Source: an uncultured Eubacteriales bacterium (GTDB taxonomy: Bacteria; Bacillota; Clostridia; Oscillospirales; Acutalibacteraceae). Taken from it: 64,000 nucleotides of DNA. The stretch spans positions 62,001 to 126,000 of the forward strand of contig CAKSHH010000001.1 of the NCBI GenBank assembly GCA_934456435.1, read 5' to 3'. Shown here piece after piece: positions 52,149 through 60,005 of this stretch. The notes beneath the pieces were generated by a model. That model worked only from the letters and a program-made list of their open reading frames with translations, did no database searches and was not told where the DNA came from. Numbering within the stretch: position 1 is the stretch's first letter; the number at the start of each line of letters is the position of its first letter. The position numbers and the translations under genes were made by a program.

Positions 52149-52274
52149 GTGGAGCTACTTTCAAAAAAATCACTTTGGGGCAATGAAACAGGTTATAGGT
52201 CTTACGAAAAAGTGATCTCAAAGAAAAACACAAATGTATTAAAGTTACACACAATAATTATTGTCAGTCTTTAG
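52149..52274 (+). other. Possible 41-codon reading frame in the 52.05-52.35 kb gap
   Basis: GTG with AAAAGGA 7 bases upstream, encoding a basic peptide that starts VELLSKKSLWGNETGYRSYE and ends in TIIIVSL. No homology is recognised, no clear promoter is seen and the DNA is AT-rich, so it may be chance. Nothing else is visible between the GNAT gene and the regulated promoter at 52350. Confidence 0.2.
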
Positions 52275-52349
52275 TAAAAAAGGTCGTAAATTATCTATTT
52301 TTGAATATCAATATAATTTGACAAAAAAGAAATATAGAGTGAATTTGAT

Positions 52350-52417
52350 ACACTTTTGCACTTTTAGTCGACGAAAATGCACTTTTTGTTGAATTTTATC
52401 GGTTCTGAACTTATACT
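52350..52417 (+). promoter_or_regulatory. Regulated promoter with LytTR-like element, copy 1
   Basis: ACACTTTTGCACTTTT, two variable bases, TCGAC at 52350-52372, then another CACTTTT at 52380, then TTGAAT (52389-52394), 17-bp spacer, TATACT (52412-52417). The 23-bp element matches the one upstream of agrB at 21 of 23 positions and sits at the same distance (38 bp from the first CACTTTT to the -35). LytTR activators bind such 9-bp direct repeats about 21 bp apart. The regulator is probably the LytTR protein at 60.65 kb. Confidence 0.6.
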
Positions 52418-52463
52418 GAAAATCGGGAAAGTTCATTTTATAATTACATTTAAAAGAGGTGAA

Positions 52464-52619
52464 GTGTATAAATACACCTGCGGTAAATTGAATCAGCTTA
52501 TCCATGCCGATGGGCTTGTAAAAAATTGTACGAAAGTATATAATTGTTGTAACTCATACGCAGCTTTATTTATAATGCTGGCGGAGAACATCAAAGACCG
52601 TTCGGAATATGGTGCATAA
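52464..52619 (+). CDS. Small protein (51 codons) downstream of the LytTR-like promoter, unknown
   Basis: GTG at 52464 follows AAAAGAGGTGAA with short spacing. The predicted peptide begins (M)YKYTCGKLNQLIHADGLVK, has four cysteines (one near the start and NC...NCC in the middle) and a hydrophobic stretch AALFIML, and ends DRSEYGA. The frame is open further upstream to an ATG at 52377, but that would lie within the promoter repeats. The unit is bounded by the regulated promoter (start about 52424) and a terminator at 52627, giving a transcript of about 250 nt that could act as RNA, as a peptide mRNA, or both. No family recognised. Confidence 0.4.
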   Translation: MYKYTCGKLNQLIHADGLVKNCTKVYNCCNSYAALFIMLAENIKDRSEYGA

Positions 52620-52626
52620 TTATTTT

Positions 52627-52670
52627 ATCGGCAGCGCCAAGCGTTACTCCGTTTGGTACTGCCGATTTCT
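52627..52670 (+). terminator. Terminator of the 52.4-kb small transcript
   Basis: ATCGGCAG / CTGCCGAT with inner CCAA/TTGG pairing, then TTCTTT. Confidence 0.7.
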
Positions 52671-52687
52671 TTATGCTGAGGCTAAAG

Positions 52688-52780
52688 ATGAAATTATATA
52701 GTGTTCTAAGATGGATATTTGTTGCTGACGCAATGTTTATATATTTGAATACATACGATCAAAAATTATATCTAAAATAG
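52688..52780 (+). CDS. Possible 30-aa membrane peptide, unknown
   Basis: ATG 6 bases after GAGG. The product begins MKLYSVLRWIFVADAMFIYL and then NTYDQKLYLK, one short hydrophobic helix. Its stop codon overlaps the ribosome-binding site of the next gene, which suggests translational coupling. Short and without known relatives, so uncertain. Confidence 0.3.
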   Translation: MKLYSVLRWIFVADAMFIYLNTYDQKLYLK

Positions 52781-52790
52781 GAGAAGCTGT

Positions 52791-53432
52791 ATGAAAAAAA
52801 GAATAATTGTTGCAAGCGTAATAATAGGTCTTGTGTTGACATCAATAACAATATATTTGTTTTATGTTCCGCGGTATGATAAGGTGGTCGATCAAGACGG
52901 AGACTACCTTATTTTCCCGATGTTTCCGTATTTTTATTATTTTGACGGATGTGGAAATATATTGAATAATTATAGCATTTCGGTTCCGGAAGCAGATAAA
53001 AGAATTGAAGAGTACATGAGTAAAATGTATACATCAGGTGATTTTTGGGTTTCTGATTACAAAGACGGAATATGCATAAACAGGTATGTTGGCAAAGAAA
53101 AAGATGTTATAATTCCGGAAGAAATAAACGGCAAGAAAGTTATAAAAATTGGGATGTATTTTGAACTATCATGTAATGATGCTGCAGATGGTATAGAGGG
53201 GTCAAGATATGACCAAAGAATTGCTTTCAATGAAACGGGAATTGAATCTATCTATTTGTCGAGTAATGTTAAAGAAATTGTTATGCTTTCTTTTTACATT
53301 TCGGAAAAGAACACTTTGAAGTCTATAAAGGTAAGTAAAGAAAACCCTTATTATTTTTCTGCAATGGGTATTTTATTTAGTAAAAAAACTTTGAAAATAT
53401 TGTGTATTCCCGGAGTGTATTATCTGGCGTAA
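52791..53432 (+). CDS. Membrane-anchored BspA-like leucine-rich repeat protein A
   Basis: A 213-residue protein with an N-terminal membrane anchor (about 4-26) and extracytoplasmic remainder. The segment FWVSDYKDGICINRYVGKEK with VIIPEEINGKKVIKIG, then GIESIYLSSNVKEIV and LKSIKVSKENPYYFS, fits LRR_5 (BspA/TpLRR) repeats: IP..I.GK.V..I and .L..I.V...N..Y. It ends abruptly in the next repeat (KTLKILCIPGVYYLA), so the array may be truncated compared with normal BspA proteins. It is about the size of, and clearly related to, the protein at 54955-55638. AT-rich codon use. TAGGAGAAG precedes the ATG. Confidence 0.65.
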   Translation: MKKRIIVASVIIGLVLTSITIYLFYVPRYDKVVDQDGDYLIFPMFPYFYYFDGCGNILNNYSISVPEADKRIEEYMSKMYTSGDFWVSDYKDGICINRYVGKEKDVIIPEEINGKKVIKIGMYFELSCNDAADGIEGSRYDQRIAFNETGIESIYLSSNVKEIVMLSFYISEKNTLKSIKVSKENPYYFSAMGILFSKKTLKILCIPGVYYLA

Positions 53433-53459
53433 TTATACTGGAAAAGGCAAGAAAAGTTT

Positions 53460-53720
53460 GGTCGAAATATCTATTTTGAGACAGCTTATTTGACCGCAGT
53501 AATCCCAGCCTCCCTTGATTGAGATCAAGAGGAACTGGAGAAAAAGGCTTATTACAGCCGTTATGAGAAAACTTTTATAAACGGTGTCCTTTCCAGACTA
53601 CCTCTCAGTCGGCTACGCGGACAGCGTCTCACGGCGGCTCTGACAGTACACAGGACTGTCATTCACTACCGTTACGCCGCTTCGCTACCTTCAAGGTGAG
53701 CCTTTTAAGCGGCTGCACTT
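53460..53720. repeat. Degenerate palindromic-repeat remnant
   Basis: In the 321-bp gap, CTCAGTCGGCTACGCGGACAGC-like sequence at 53604-53625 matches the inverted module of the 23.5-kb element (TCAGTCGG, ACAGC ends) with about three mismatches. Flanking AAAAGGC (53443) and GCCTTTT (near 53699) are inverted. The GC content rises sharply over this stretch against the AT-rich surroundings. Decayed MITE or transposon sequence is the likeliest origin; no gene is seen in it. Confidence 0.4.
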
Positions 53721-53753
53721 TTCTATTTCGATTATTTTAGCAGGAGGTAAACA

Positions 53754-54293
53754 ATGAAAAAAACTTATAAAATAATTCTTATTGTGTTTTTATCATTGCT
53801 TTCAATAGCACTTATTCTTTTGATTGCCTTTTATTCTTTAGTTTATTTGGCGGATAAGGAAAATGATAAGTTGGTTAAACAATACGAGAATAAAACTATA
53901 ACAATATCAGATGTTGAAAAGCTGGATGAATATTTTGCTATTGATGATGATCTGAAATCATCAATAAAAAGCTGCAATGCATTTTTTACACCTAAAGCCA
54001 TTGTTTTTACAGCGGCTCAAAGTTATTATGTCTCAGGAGAGATGACTGTTACAGAAGAATATTATGATAAGTTGTTAAAAGAATATGATGATTGGAAGCT
54101 TATTTCCGGAATCCAGCAATTTGGTTCTGCAAAATATTCAAAAGAAAGTATTTTGACATTGGCGGATGATAATTTCTTGAATTTTATTCAGAATGAAGAA
54201 TATTTTTATTCTGAAAAACTGTTTAATTCAAAAGGTTGGCTTATACTTCTTTCACAGGAAAACGGCAAAATATACTTTTTTATAAATAGTTAA
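53754..54293 (+). CDS. Membrane-anchored protein of unknown function (179 aa)
   Basis: One N-terminal transmembrane helix (about 6-33, IILIVFLSLLSIALILLIAF) and a soluble, acidic extracytoplasmic domain. There is no recognised motif. A two-residue hydrophobic/charged alternation (YYDKLLKEYDDWKLISGIQQFG) suggests a helical bundle. AGGAGGTAAACA gives a strong start. Flanked by LRR-type anchored proteins and gene debris, it could be an immunity-like or lipoprotein-like accessory gene; this is context only. Confidence 0.6.
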   Translation: MKKTYKIILIVFLSLLSIALILLIAFYSLVYLADKENDKLVKQYENKTITISDVEKLDEYFAIDDDLKSSIKSCNAFFTPKAIVFTAAQSYYVSGEMTVTEEYYDKLLKEYDDWKLISGIQQFGSAKYSKESILTLADDNFLNFIQNEEYFYSEKLFNSKGWLILLSQENGKIYFFINS

Positions 54294-54496
54294 TCAAAAA
54301 ATGATTCATTCTTTATATTTATGCAGACACGGGTTTTTACAATTATAATGCGAACACGGGCTTCCTTGATTACCATTAGTTTACAGTTGCGTTAAATGAA
54401 ATAAGAAATGGAAGAAATGTTTTTACAGTTACAAAAACAGAAGCATATAATTTAGTCGAGAACGCAACAGGGAAAACCGGTCGGTACAGAAGTTGA
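54294..54496 (+). pseudogene. Gene debris (possible toxin or Rhs-type C-terminal fragments)
   Basis: Two short open fragments without starts: one ending DTGFYNYNANTGFLDYH-stop (to 54379) and one in the next stretch (54380-54496) encoding ALNEIRNGRNVFTVTKTEAY, NLVENATGKTGRYRS, then stop. The second reads like the linker to C-terminal domains of polymorphic toxins (NVFT..K.EA..L...ATG). Both look like remains of a larger gene broken by deletion or frameshift. Low certainty. Confidence 0.3.
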
Positions 54497-54921
54497 TGGT
54501 GGAAAAGCAAATGCGCGAAGAAAAAATGTTTTCGGAATATATTGAAAACAATCGACAGCTTCTTCAAAGATTATCATCAAGTTACATCAGAACGTTTGAA
54601 ACAACGTGTTACGGAGGGCAGATAACAGGATATGTTTGTTTGGCTAATGTTTATATGCTGAACAGCGATTCTTTAGAAGTATTAAAATCCCAAAAGTCAT
54701 TGTTTTCTTGGCAACGAGTTTATGCTTCCAAATGCTCTTTGCCTTGCGACTTGTGCTTTTATGAAAAAGGTGTTCCCGTTTTGGAAACTGTTTCACACGA
54801 ATCGGAAGGTTGGCTCTATATAAATGATGACGAGTTACGGAAATTAAATAACATTAGAATAAAGGTTGAAAGAAGCATCAATCAATATGTGCCGAAAGCT
54901 GATCCTCAGTTGATGCTTTGA
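54496..54921 (+). CDS. Cytosolic protein of unknown function (about 141 aa)
   Basis: The start is uncertain: ATG 54496 overlaps the stop codon of the debris frame and lacks a good ribosome-binding site; an in-frame ATG ten codons later (MFSEYIENN) is an alternative. The product has no signal peptide or membrane helix. An N-terminal amphipathic helix is followed by a beta-rich part with paired cysteines (SKCSLPCDLCFY). I recognise no family. It could be the downstream part of the broken toxin locus or an immunity protein. Confidence 0.45.
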   Translation: MVEKQMREEKMFSEYIENNRQLLQRLSSSYIRTFETTCYGGQITGYVCLANVYMLNSDSLEVLKSQKSLFSWQRVYASKCSLPCDLCFYEKGVPVLETVSHESEGWLYINDDELRKLNNIRIKVERSINQYVPKADPQLML

Positions 54922-54954
54922 TGCCAAAATTTTTTACTTAAATAAAGGTGAATT

Positions 54955-55638
54955 ATGAAAAAGAAAATTTTGCTGACGGCAATTATTATTTTCTCTGTGG
55001 CAGTTATTTTTTGGGTCGGATTAAATATATCCTTTTATGCTTATCAAAATGACAGGACTGCGCAAAATTACGGTGCGGAGTATGCAGGTGTTTATTCCTG
55101 GGCTGAGGAAGACTTCGACGAACAATACAGTTTTGACTATAAAAACAAAATGTATGTCTCGAAAGAAGACAACAACTGGCTTATAAGCGATTATATGGAC
55201 GGCGTCTCGGTAAACAAATACTTAGGTAATGATAAGAATGTAGTTATTCCCGAAGTCATTGATGGCAAGAAAGTGTTAAGACTCGACTGTAATTATGTGA
55301 AACAAGCAGGAGATTCGCCGAGCCACGACGGACAAAACTCGTATGATTTTTATCATTGCGCTTTTGATAATACAAACATAAAATCTATAACAATTCCGTC
55401 CGGAATCAAAGAGATAAAATGTAACACATTTTCAAACATTGCATCTTCCGAGAAGCCTACACTCGAAAAAATAACGGTGGATAAGGAGAATAAGACTTTC
55501 TATTCCAACGAAGCCGGAGAACTTTGTATTCGGGACAATGATGAAGTGATTTACAGCTATGAAATTGAGAATACACATTATCAAAGATATAGCAGATTGC
55601 CAGATTGGATGTTTTTTATCTGTAATTATTTTATGTAG
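54955..55638 (+). CDS. Membrane-anchored BspA-like leucine-rich repeat protein B
   Basis: A 227-residue paralogue of the protein at 52791. N-terminal membrane helix (about 4-27), then WLISDYMDGVSVNKYLGNDK with VVIPEVIDGKKVLRL, which mirrors the copy-A sequence, then FDNTNIKSITIPSGIKEIKCNTF and LEKITVDKENKTFYSNEAGEL, i.e. two to three LRR_5-type repeats. It is probably extracytoplasmic. The start follows AAAGGTGAATT. The two paralogues bracket unrelated and broken genes, so the islet probably arose by duplication and insertion. Confidence 0.65.
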   Translation: MKKKILLTAIIIFSVAVIFWVGLNISFYAYQNDRTAQNYGAEYAGVYSWAEEDFDEQYSFDYKNKMYVSKEDNNWLISDYMDGVSVNKYLGNDKNVVIPEVIDGKKVLRLDCNYVKQAGDSPSHDGQNSYDFYHCAFDNTNIKSITIPSGIKEIKCNTFSNIASSEKPTLEKITVDKENKTFYSNEAGELCIRDNDEVIYSYEIENTHYQRYSRLPDWMFFICNYFM

Positions 55639-55673
55639 TTAAATTATGGGATTCGTTGTAAGGAGAGGTTGTG

Positions 55674-55766
55674 TTGAGTCAAATAGTAGTTTCAAATAAA
55701 ACCCCCGAAAAATACAAAATCGAATCAATGACAGAGCAAGAAATATGTGGCTATTTTGAATTTTGA
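55674..55766 (+). other. Possible 30-codon reading frame
   Basis: TTG preceded by AAGGAGAGG (5-base spacing). The product begins (M)SQIVVSNKTPEKYKIESMT and ends EQEICGYFEF. It has a good site but no recognisable relatives and an unusual start codon; it may be a truncated gene start in the islet. Confidence 0.22.
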
Positions 55767-55851
55767 TTCGTTTGTACATCTGTATTATACACTTGATTAT
55801 TCTTTTTCTATGTGTTAGAATTTTTGCATAAATTGTAATATGAGGTGCAAT

Positions 55852-56757
55852 ATGGAGGATAAACGATTCAAGGAACTGGTTAAGAATATAGAAAAATTCG
55901 ATCTGACCGAGGACGAAAAAGCAAAATATTCCGGTTCGTTTATAAAGCTGAAATGCGGCGAGACGCACTATGAGCTCAAGGGCGACGGCGAGTGTGTCGT
56001 ACTTGTTCACGGATATGCCACTCCTTACTACATATATGACAAAATAACGGAGTTCCTTGTAAGTAAGGGATATAAGGTGCTCCGATACGACCTTTTGGGC
56101 AGGGGCTTCTCGCAAAGAGTGGATAAGCATTATACTCCGGAGCTGTTTGCAACTCAGTTGAAAGAGCTGACTGACGAGCTTGTTCCCGACGGCAGCTTTT
56201 ATCTTATCGGAACCTCTATGGGAGGTTCCGTAACAACTGCATTTGCCGCTCAACACCCCGAAAGAGTAAAGAAGCTTTTTCTCCTGGCTCCTGCCGGAAT
56301 GAATTTTGACCCGCCGCTTTATATGAAGCTGGCAAAAATTCCGGGAATCGGAGAAATTATGTTTAAAATGATAGGCGCAAAAACGCTGTTTAAAAAGTGC
56401 TGCTCGGAGCTCATTTACAGCAAAAATGAAACCGATTACTATTTGGAAAAATTTGCGGAGAGCATAAGGTATAAGGGCTTCACAAAGGCGACGCTTTCAA
56501 GCCTGCGTTACACATTGATGGCTCCTGAAGTAACCGTCCCGAACTACAAAAAGGTGGCGGAAAACGACACGCCTGTTTGCACAATATGGGGCACGGCTGA
56601 CAAGACGATGCCGTATTACCAGGCAAAGCAAATGAAAGAAATACTGCCCAATATGCACCTTTACACATTTGAGGGCTCCGGTCATATCTTCCTTTACGAC
56701 GAGGGAGAAAGAACCTGTGAAATAATCTATAACGAAATGAACGGAGACGTGCAATGA
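55852..56757 (+). CDS. Alpha/beta hydrolase
   Basis: A 301-residue hydrolase. VVLVHGYATPYYIYD supplies the oxyanion HG motif, the nucleophile elbow is GTSMGGS, the acid probably lies in IWGTADKTMPY, and the catalytic His is in EGSGHIFLYDEG. The helical cap lies at about 150-220. No signal peptide; substrate unknown. I use the ATG at 55852 because GAGGTGC lies just upstream, not the ATG four codons earlier. It overlaps the glycerate kinase gene by 4 bp (ATGA), so they form one unit. GC content returns to the chromosomal level here. Confidence 0.88.
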   Translation: MEDKRFKELVKNIEKFDLTEDEKAKYSGSFIKLKCGETHYELKGDGECVVLVHGYATPYYIYDKITEFLVSKGYKVLRYDLLGRGFSQRVDKHYTPELFATQLKELTDELVPDGSFYLIGTSMGGSVTTAFAAQHPERVKKLFLLAPAGMNFDPPLYMKLAKIPGIGEIMFKMIGAKTLFKKCCSELIYSKNETDYYLEKFAESIRYKGFTKATLSSLRYTLMAPEVTVPNYKKVAENDTPVCTIWGTADKTMPYYQAKQMKEILPNMHLYTFEGSGHIFLYDEGERTCEIIYNEMNGDVQ

Positions 56758-57977
56758 AAAAGGACGCACTAGATATCATTTCCTGCGCGATCAGGGCGGC
56801 TGATCCTTATGATTCAACAAGGAAAATTTTGAATGAACTGAAGAAAGAAGTCAGCGAAAAGCTTACGGTTTTCAGCATCGGCAAAGCGGCGGTGCCCATG
56901 GCAGCGGCGGCTCAGGACGTTTTCGGTGATGAAATAAAGACGGGTCTTCTTATAACCAAGTACGGTCATTGCGGAGATTTTCACTCGGATTATTTTGAGA
57001 TGATTGAATCGGCTCACCCTGTCAGCGACGAAAACAGCATTTTGGCTGCCGAAAGGGCTCTTGATATAGCCGAAAGCTTGAAAGAAAACGATGCTCTGAT
57101 TGTTTTACTTTCCGGCGGCGGAAGTGCGCTCATGGAAAAGAGCGTTTTGCCCTCGGAAACTCAGCGGGAAATAACCCGAGAGCTTCTTGCAAGGGGAGCG
57201 GAGATTGATGAAATAAATGCAATCAGGCGCAGGATATCCCTTGTTAAAGGCGGTCGGCTGGCAGCGGCGGCGTATCCGGCCAAGGTGTATACCGTTGCGC
57301 TGTCCGATGTGCTTAACAACGATAAAAGCGTTATCGCTTCGGGAATAACGGTTAGAGAGCCGCTCATGAAATCGGATTTTGAGAAGATCGCGAATAAATA
57401 TCTGCCCGAATATGCCGATGAGTTTAGCAGGATCCTTTCGGATGATGTTCAATTGAAAATCAATGACGGAGGATTTTTCTTCGCAGGAGACATAAACTCG
57501 CTTTGCTCCGCGGCAGAGAAAAGAGCGCAGGAGCTCGGATATAACATCGCAGATTCGTCGCGCAGTCTGACGGGTGAGGCTAGTGATACGGCGGCAAGTC
57601 TTATTGCCGATTCGCTTAAACATTCAGGCAAAAATGCATTTGTCTATGGCGGGGAAACCACGGTCACGCTGAAAGGTTCGGGACTGGGCGGACGAAATCA
57701 GGAGATGGCTCTGCGTGCGGCGATAGAGCTTCGAGGCGAGAAAAACATTGTGTTCGCCTCTGCCGGTTCCGACGGGACGGACGGACCGACCGACGCGGCA
57801 GGCGGAATTGTTGACGGAAATACATACGGTGAGATGGTAAAAGCGGGGATAGCCCCCGAAGCAGAGCTTGAAAACAACAATTCGTACTATGCCCTGAAAG
57901 CGGTTGATGCACTCATTGTGACGGGACCGACAGGTACAAACGTAAATGATTTAACGTTGATTCTTACAAATAATTGA
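56754..57977 (+). CDS. Glycerate 2-kinase (MOFRL family)
   Basis: A 407-residue kinase of the GckA/TtuD (DUF4147-MOFRL) type that phosphorylates D-glycerate at O2. SIGKAAVPMAAAA, LSGGGSALMEKSVLP and the C-terminal GGETTVTLKGSGLGGRNQEMAL and ASAGSDGTDGPTDAAGG segments are the family signatures. The length is usual. It is translationally coupled to the hydrolase upstream and ended by a bidirectional terminator. Confidence 0.93.
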   Translation: MKKDALDIISCAIRAADPYDSTRKILNELKKEVSEKLTVFSIGKAAVPMAAAAQDVFGDEIKTGLLITKYGHCGDFHSDYFEMIESAHPVSDENSILAAERALDIAESLKENDALIVLLSGGGSALMEKSVLPSETQREITRELLARGAEIDEINAIRRRISLVKGGRLAAAAYPAKVYTVALSDVLNNDKSVIASGITVREPLMKSDFEKIANKYLPEYADEFSRILSDDVQLKINDGGFFFAGDINSLCSAAEKRAQELGYNIADSSRSLTGEASDTAASLIADSLKHSGKNAFVYGGETTVTLKGSGLGGRNQEMALRAAIELRGEKNIVFASAGSDGTDGPTDAAGGIVDGNTYGEMVKAGIAPEAELENNNSYYALKAVDALIVTGPTGTNVNDLTLILTNN

Positions 57978-58011
57978 AAAAAGAGAAAGGCTCGCTACCT
58001 TTCTCTTTTTT
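57977..58011. terminator. Bidirectional terminator
   Basis: AAAAAAGAGAAAGG / CCTTTCTCTTTTTT, 14-bp stem with a 7-base loop, between convergent genes. Confidence 0.9.
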
Positions 58012-58013
58012 AG

Positions 58014-59315
58014 TTATTTAACCTTCAATACGGTGTCAAGTACGGATTTCTGCCATTTCAAAATATGATCCTTGTTGTAATTCTTAGGCGCGTTTTTGAG
58101 CCTTTTTGAAAGCTTGGAACCGTTCATTATTCCGCCCAAAACCTTGAAAAAGTACGGAGGACATTTCATTCCTCTGACAAATTTGCCGAGCAGAGATCCG
58201 AGATTTGTATTCTGCCCTGCGCCTGAGAGATCGGAAGCCTGTATAACGGCATTCTCAAAGAGAAAGTCAACGCCGTCACTCGGCAGATTCAAAAGCGAAT
58301 TTTTTAAACTTTCACTTTTTGCCGTGTTGCCGCCGTAGAGAACATGAAAATCACGGTTGTAGTCCCAAAGCGATTCGGCTGATGCGCTGTTGTTTCTGAT
58401 AACCGTGTCTGCAAGCAGGCTACCTGCCAAAATGGAAAGATCAATTCCCATTCCGTTCATCGGAGTTGTCATAAATGCGCTGTCGCCGACCGCGGCATAA
58501 CCGTCTGCGGTCATTAAGGCAAGCGGACGTCTCACCGGAATGATTCCGCGATTGCCGCCGTGAATAATTTTGTCGCCCGTCCACGGGTGAGTATTCTTAA
58601 AGTTGCTGATGTGTTTGTTCAGCTCAGTCTCCTTGAGCGGATCAATTCGTCCGATTAAAATGTCAACGCTGTCGGAATTGGTGCAGCACCACGAAAGTCC
58701 GGGCTCGCCTGCATGACAGAGATACACTTCAAACGGCACCTTCGGCATGTCGGAGCTTTCTTTTTTCTCGTAGTATGTACGATAGGCGTAGAATACGTCG
58801 CCTCGTTCGGGCATATTTTCAATTCCGAAGCTTTGCGGCAAGTTCTTCCTGACAGGAGAAAAGACTCCGGCGGCGTCAATCACAAGGTCGGCGTAATGGT
58901 CGCCCGATGCTGTTCTTATTCCGACAACCTTTTCTCCAGAAATAATAGGTGACAGAACCTCGTCATTGAAAATGAAGCTTACTCTGCAGTCCTCGGCGTG
59001 GCTCATAAGCATATCAATAAGCGGCTTGCGCCACATTATTTTTTGACGGTTCTCATCCGTATAGTTAATTACAACTTTAGTTTTGTAATTCGGGGAAACA
59101 AACGCGCAGTCGCCTCTGTAACGCCAGATTTTGTCGGGAAGTCGATCGCTGCCGGTCGCCTTGAGCAAGAGATCAAAGGTAAAGCGATCTTCCCAATCGT
59201 GTCCGAGTGCGCTGCGTTCATTTTTTTCATAAACGCTTACGCTGTGTCCGTTTTGTGCCAGCTTCGCAGCGGCAACGAGTCCGCCGTGTCCCGCTCCGGC
59301 AACAATTATTTCCAT
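58014..59315 (-). CDS. FAD-dependent oxidoreductase (geranylgeranyl reductase/halogenase-like)
   Basis: A 433-residue flavoprotein. The N-terminal dinucleotide site is IIVAGAGHGGLVAAAKLAQNG. DLVIDAAGVFSPVR and the C-terminal AVGDSAFMTTPMNGMGIDLSILAG (GD motif binding the FAD ribityl) place it in the p-hydroxybenzoate hydroxylase-like/geranylgeranyl reductase superfamily. The substrate and electron donor are unknown; membrane lipids or isoprenoids are typical. AAAGGATGACAG precedes the ATG. Confidence 0.82.
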   Translation of the reverse strand: MEIIVAGAGHGGLVAAAKLAQNGHSVSVYEKNERSALGHDWEDRFTFDLLLKATGSDRLPDKIWRYRGDCAFVSPNYKTKVVINYTDENRQKIMWRKPLIDMLMSHAEDCRVSFIFNDEVLSPIISGEKVVGIRTASGDHYADLVIDAAGVFSPVRKNLPQSFGIENMPERGDVFYAYRTYYEKKESSDMPKVPFEVYLCHAGEPGLSWCCTNSDSVDILIGRIDPLKETELNKHISNFKNTHPWTGDKIIHGGNRGIIPVRRPLALMTADGYAAVGDSAFMTTPMNGMGIDLSILAGSLLADTVIRNNSASAESLWDYNRDFHVLYGGNTAKSESLKNSLLNLPSDGVDFLFENAVIQASDLSGAGQNTNLGSLLGKFVRGMKCPPYFFKVLGGIMNGSKLSKRLKNAPKNYNKDHILKWQKSVLDTVLKVK

Positions 59316-59402
59316 ATTCTGTCATCCTTTCGGTATCCTATGGTAAGAATTATAAATAAACTTTTGGAAAAAGTCAAATTATGCTGTAATATATAAATAA
59401 TA

Positions 59403-59431
59403 TTGTACAGGAAAAAGTTATGTGATATAAT
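59403..59431 (+). promoter_or_regulatory. Promoter of the DUF2812/DUF1003 pair
   Basis: TTGTAC, 17-bp spacer, TATAAT, about 80 bp before the first start codon. Confidence 0.7.
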
Positions 59432-59509
59432 AACGAAAAAACAAGAATAAACAGAATTGAAAGCGATTGTCATTTCATAGGCGCGCTTTCTGCAAAAAAG
59501 GAAAACAGA

Positions 59510-59989
59510 ATGAATGATAATAAAGAAAAAATGATGATTTTCTTTCCGCTCGCAACAGTCAGAATTGCGGCGCTGACGGAGTGTCTTAATGATATAGGCA
59601 GTCAGGGCTACAAGCTTGTTGATATAAAATTCGACTGCCTGCTGTTTTTTGAAAAGGCAAAGATAAAGCCGGGACGCAAATATTACGTCTTGACAGAGAG
59701 TAGCTATCGGGGAATAAAAAGCAGAAAATGGAATGACGTTAAATTTCTTGAGAATCGGATTCCGGAGTTTCATTTCGGAGACGGAGAACAGCTCACAATA
59801 TACAAATCGCGAGCCGTTGTTTACAGTATTTATTTAACAAAATTCATTTCGGACGAGGACAGCAAAGCGCTGGAAGAACACCGTGCCGAAAATATTAAAT
59901 GGCTGAAGCGTTTACGTATAACAGAAATAGCGATGCTCTGGGCATCGGTATTGCTTTTAGTGATTTGCTGCTTTGGACGGCACAGATAA
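59510..59989 (+). CDS. DUF2812-like protein with C-terminal membrane helix
   Basis: A 159-residue protein. The N-terminal segment LTECLNDIGSQGYKLVDIKF with FEKAKIKPGRKYYVLTES resembles the DUF2812 pattern (E..LN.MA..GW.L......F.F). A single membrane helix lies at about 138-156 (IAMLWASVLLLVICCF), so the soluble part is probably cytosolic. In other Firmicutes DUF2812 proteins often accompany PadR regulators, but none is seen here. AAAGGAAAAC precedes the ATG. Confidence 0.55.
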   Translation: MNDNKEKMMIFFPLATVRIAALTECLNDIGSQGYKLVDIKFDCLLFFEKAKIKPGRKYYVLTESSYRGIKSRKWNDVKFLENRIPEFHFGDGEQLTIYKSRAVVYSIYLTKFISDEDSKALEEHRAENIKWLKRLRITEIAMLWASVLLLVICCFGRHR

Positions 59990-60005
59990 ATCAAGGAGAT
60001 AGCTT

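Noticed and set aside
52377..52463. ATG at 52377 as the start of the small gene behind the LytTR-like promoter
   Set aside because: It lies inside the repeats and upstream of the predicted transcription start. The GTG at 52464 with an adjacent GAGG is more likely.
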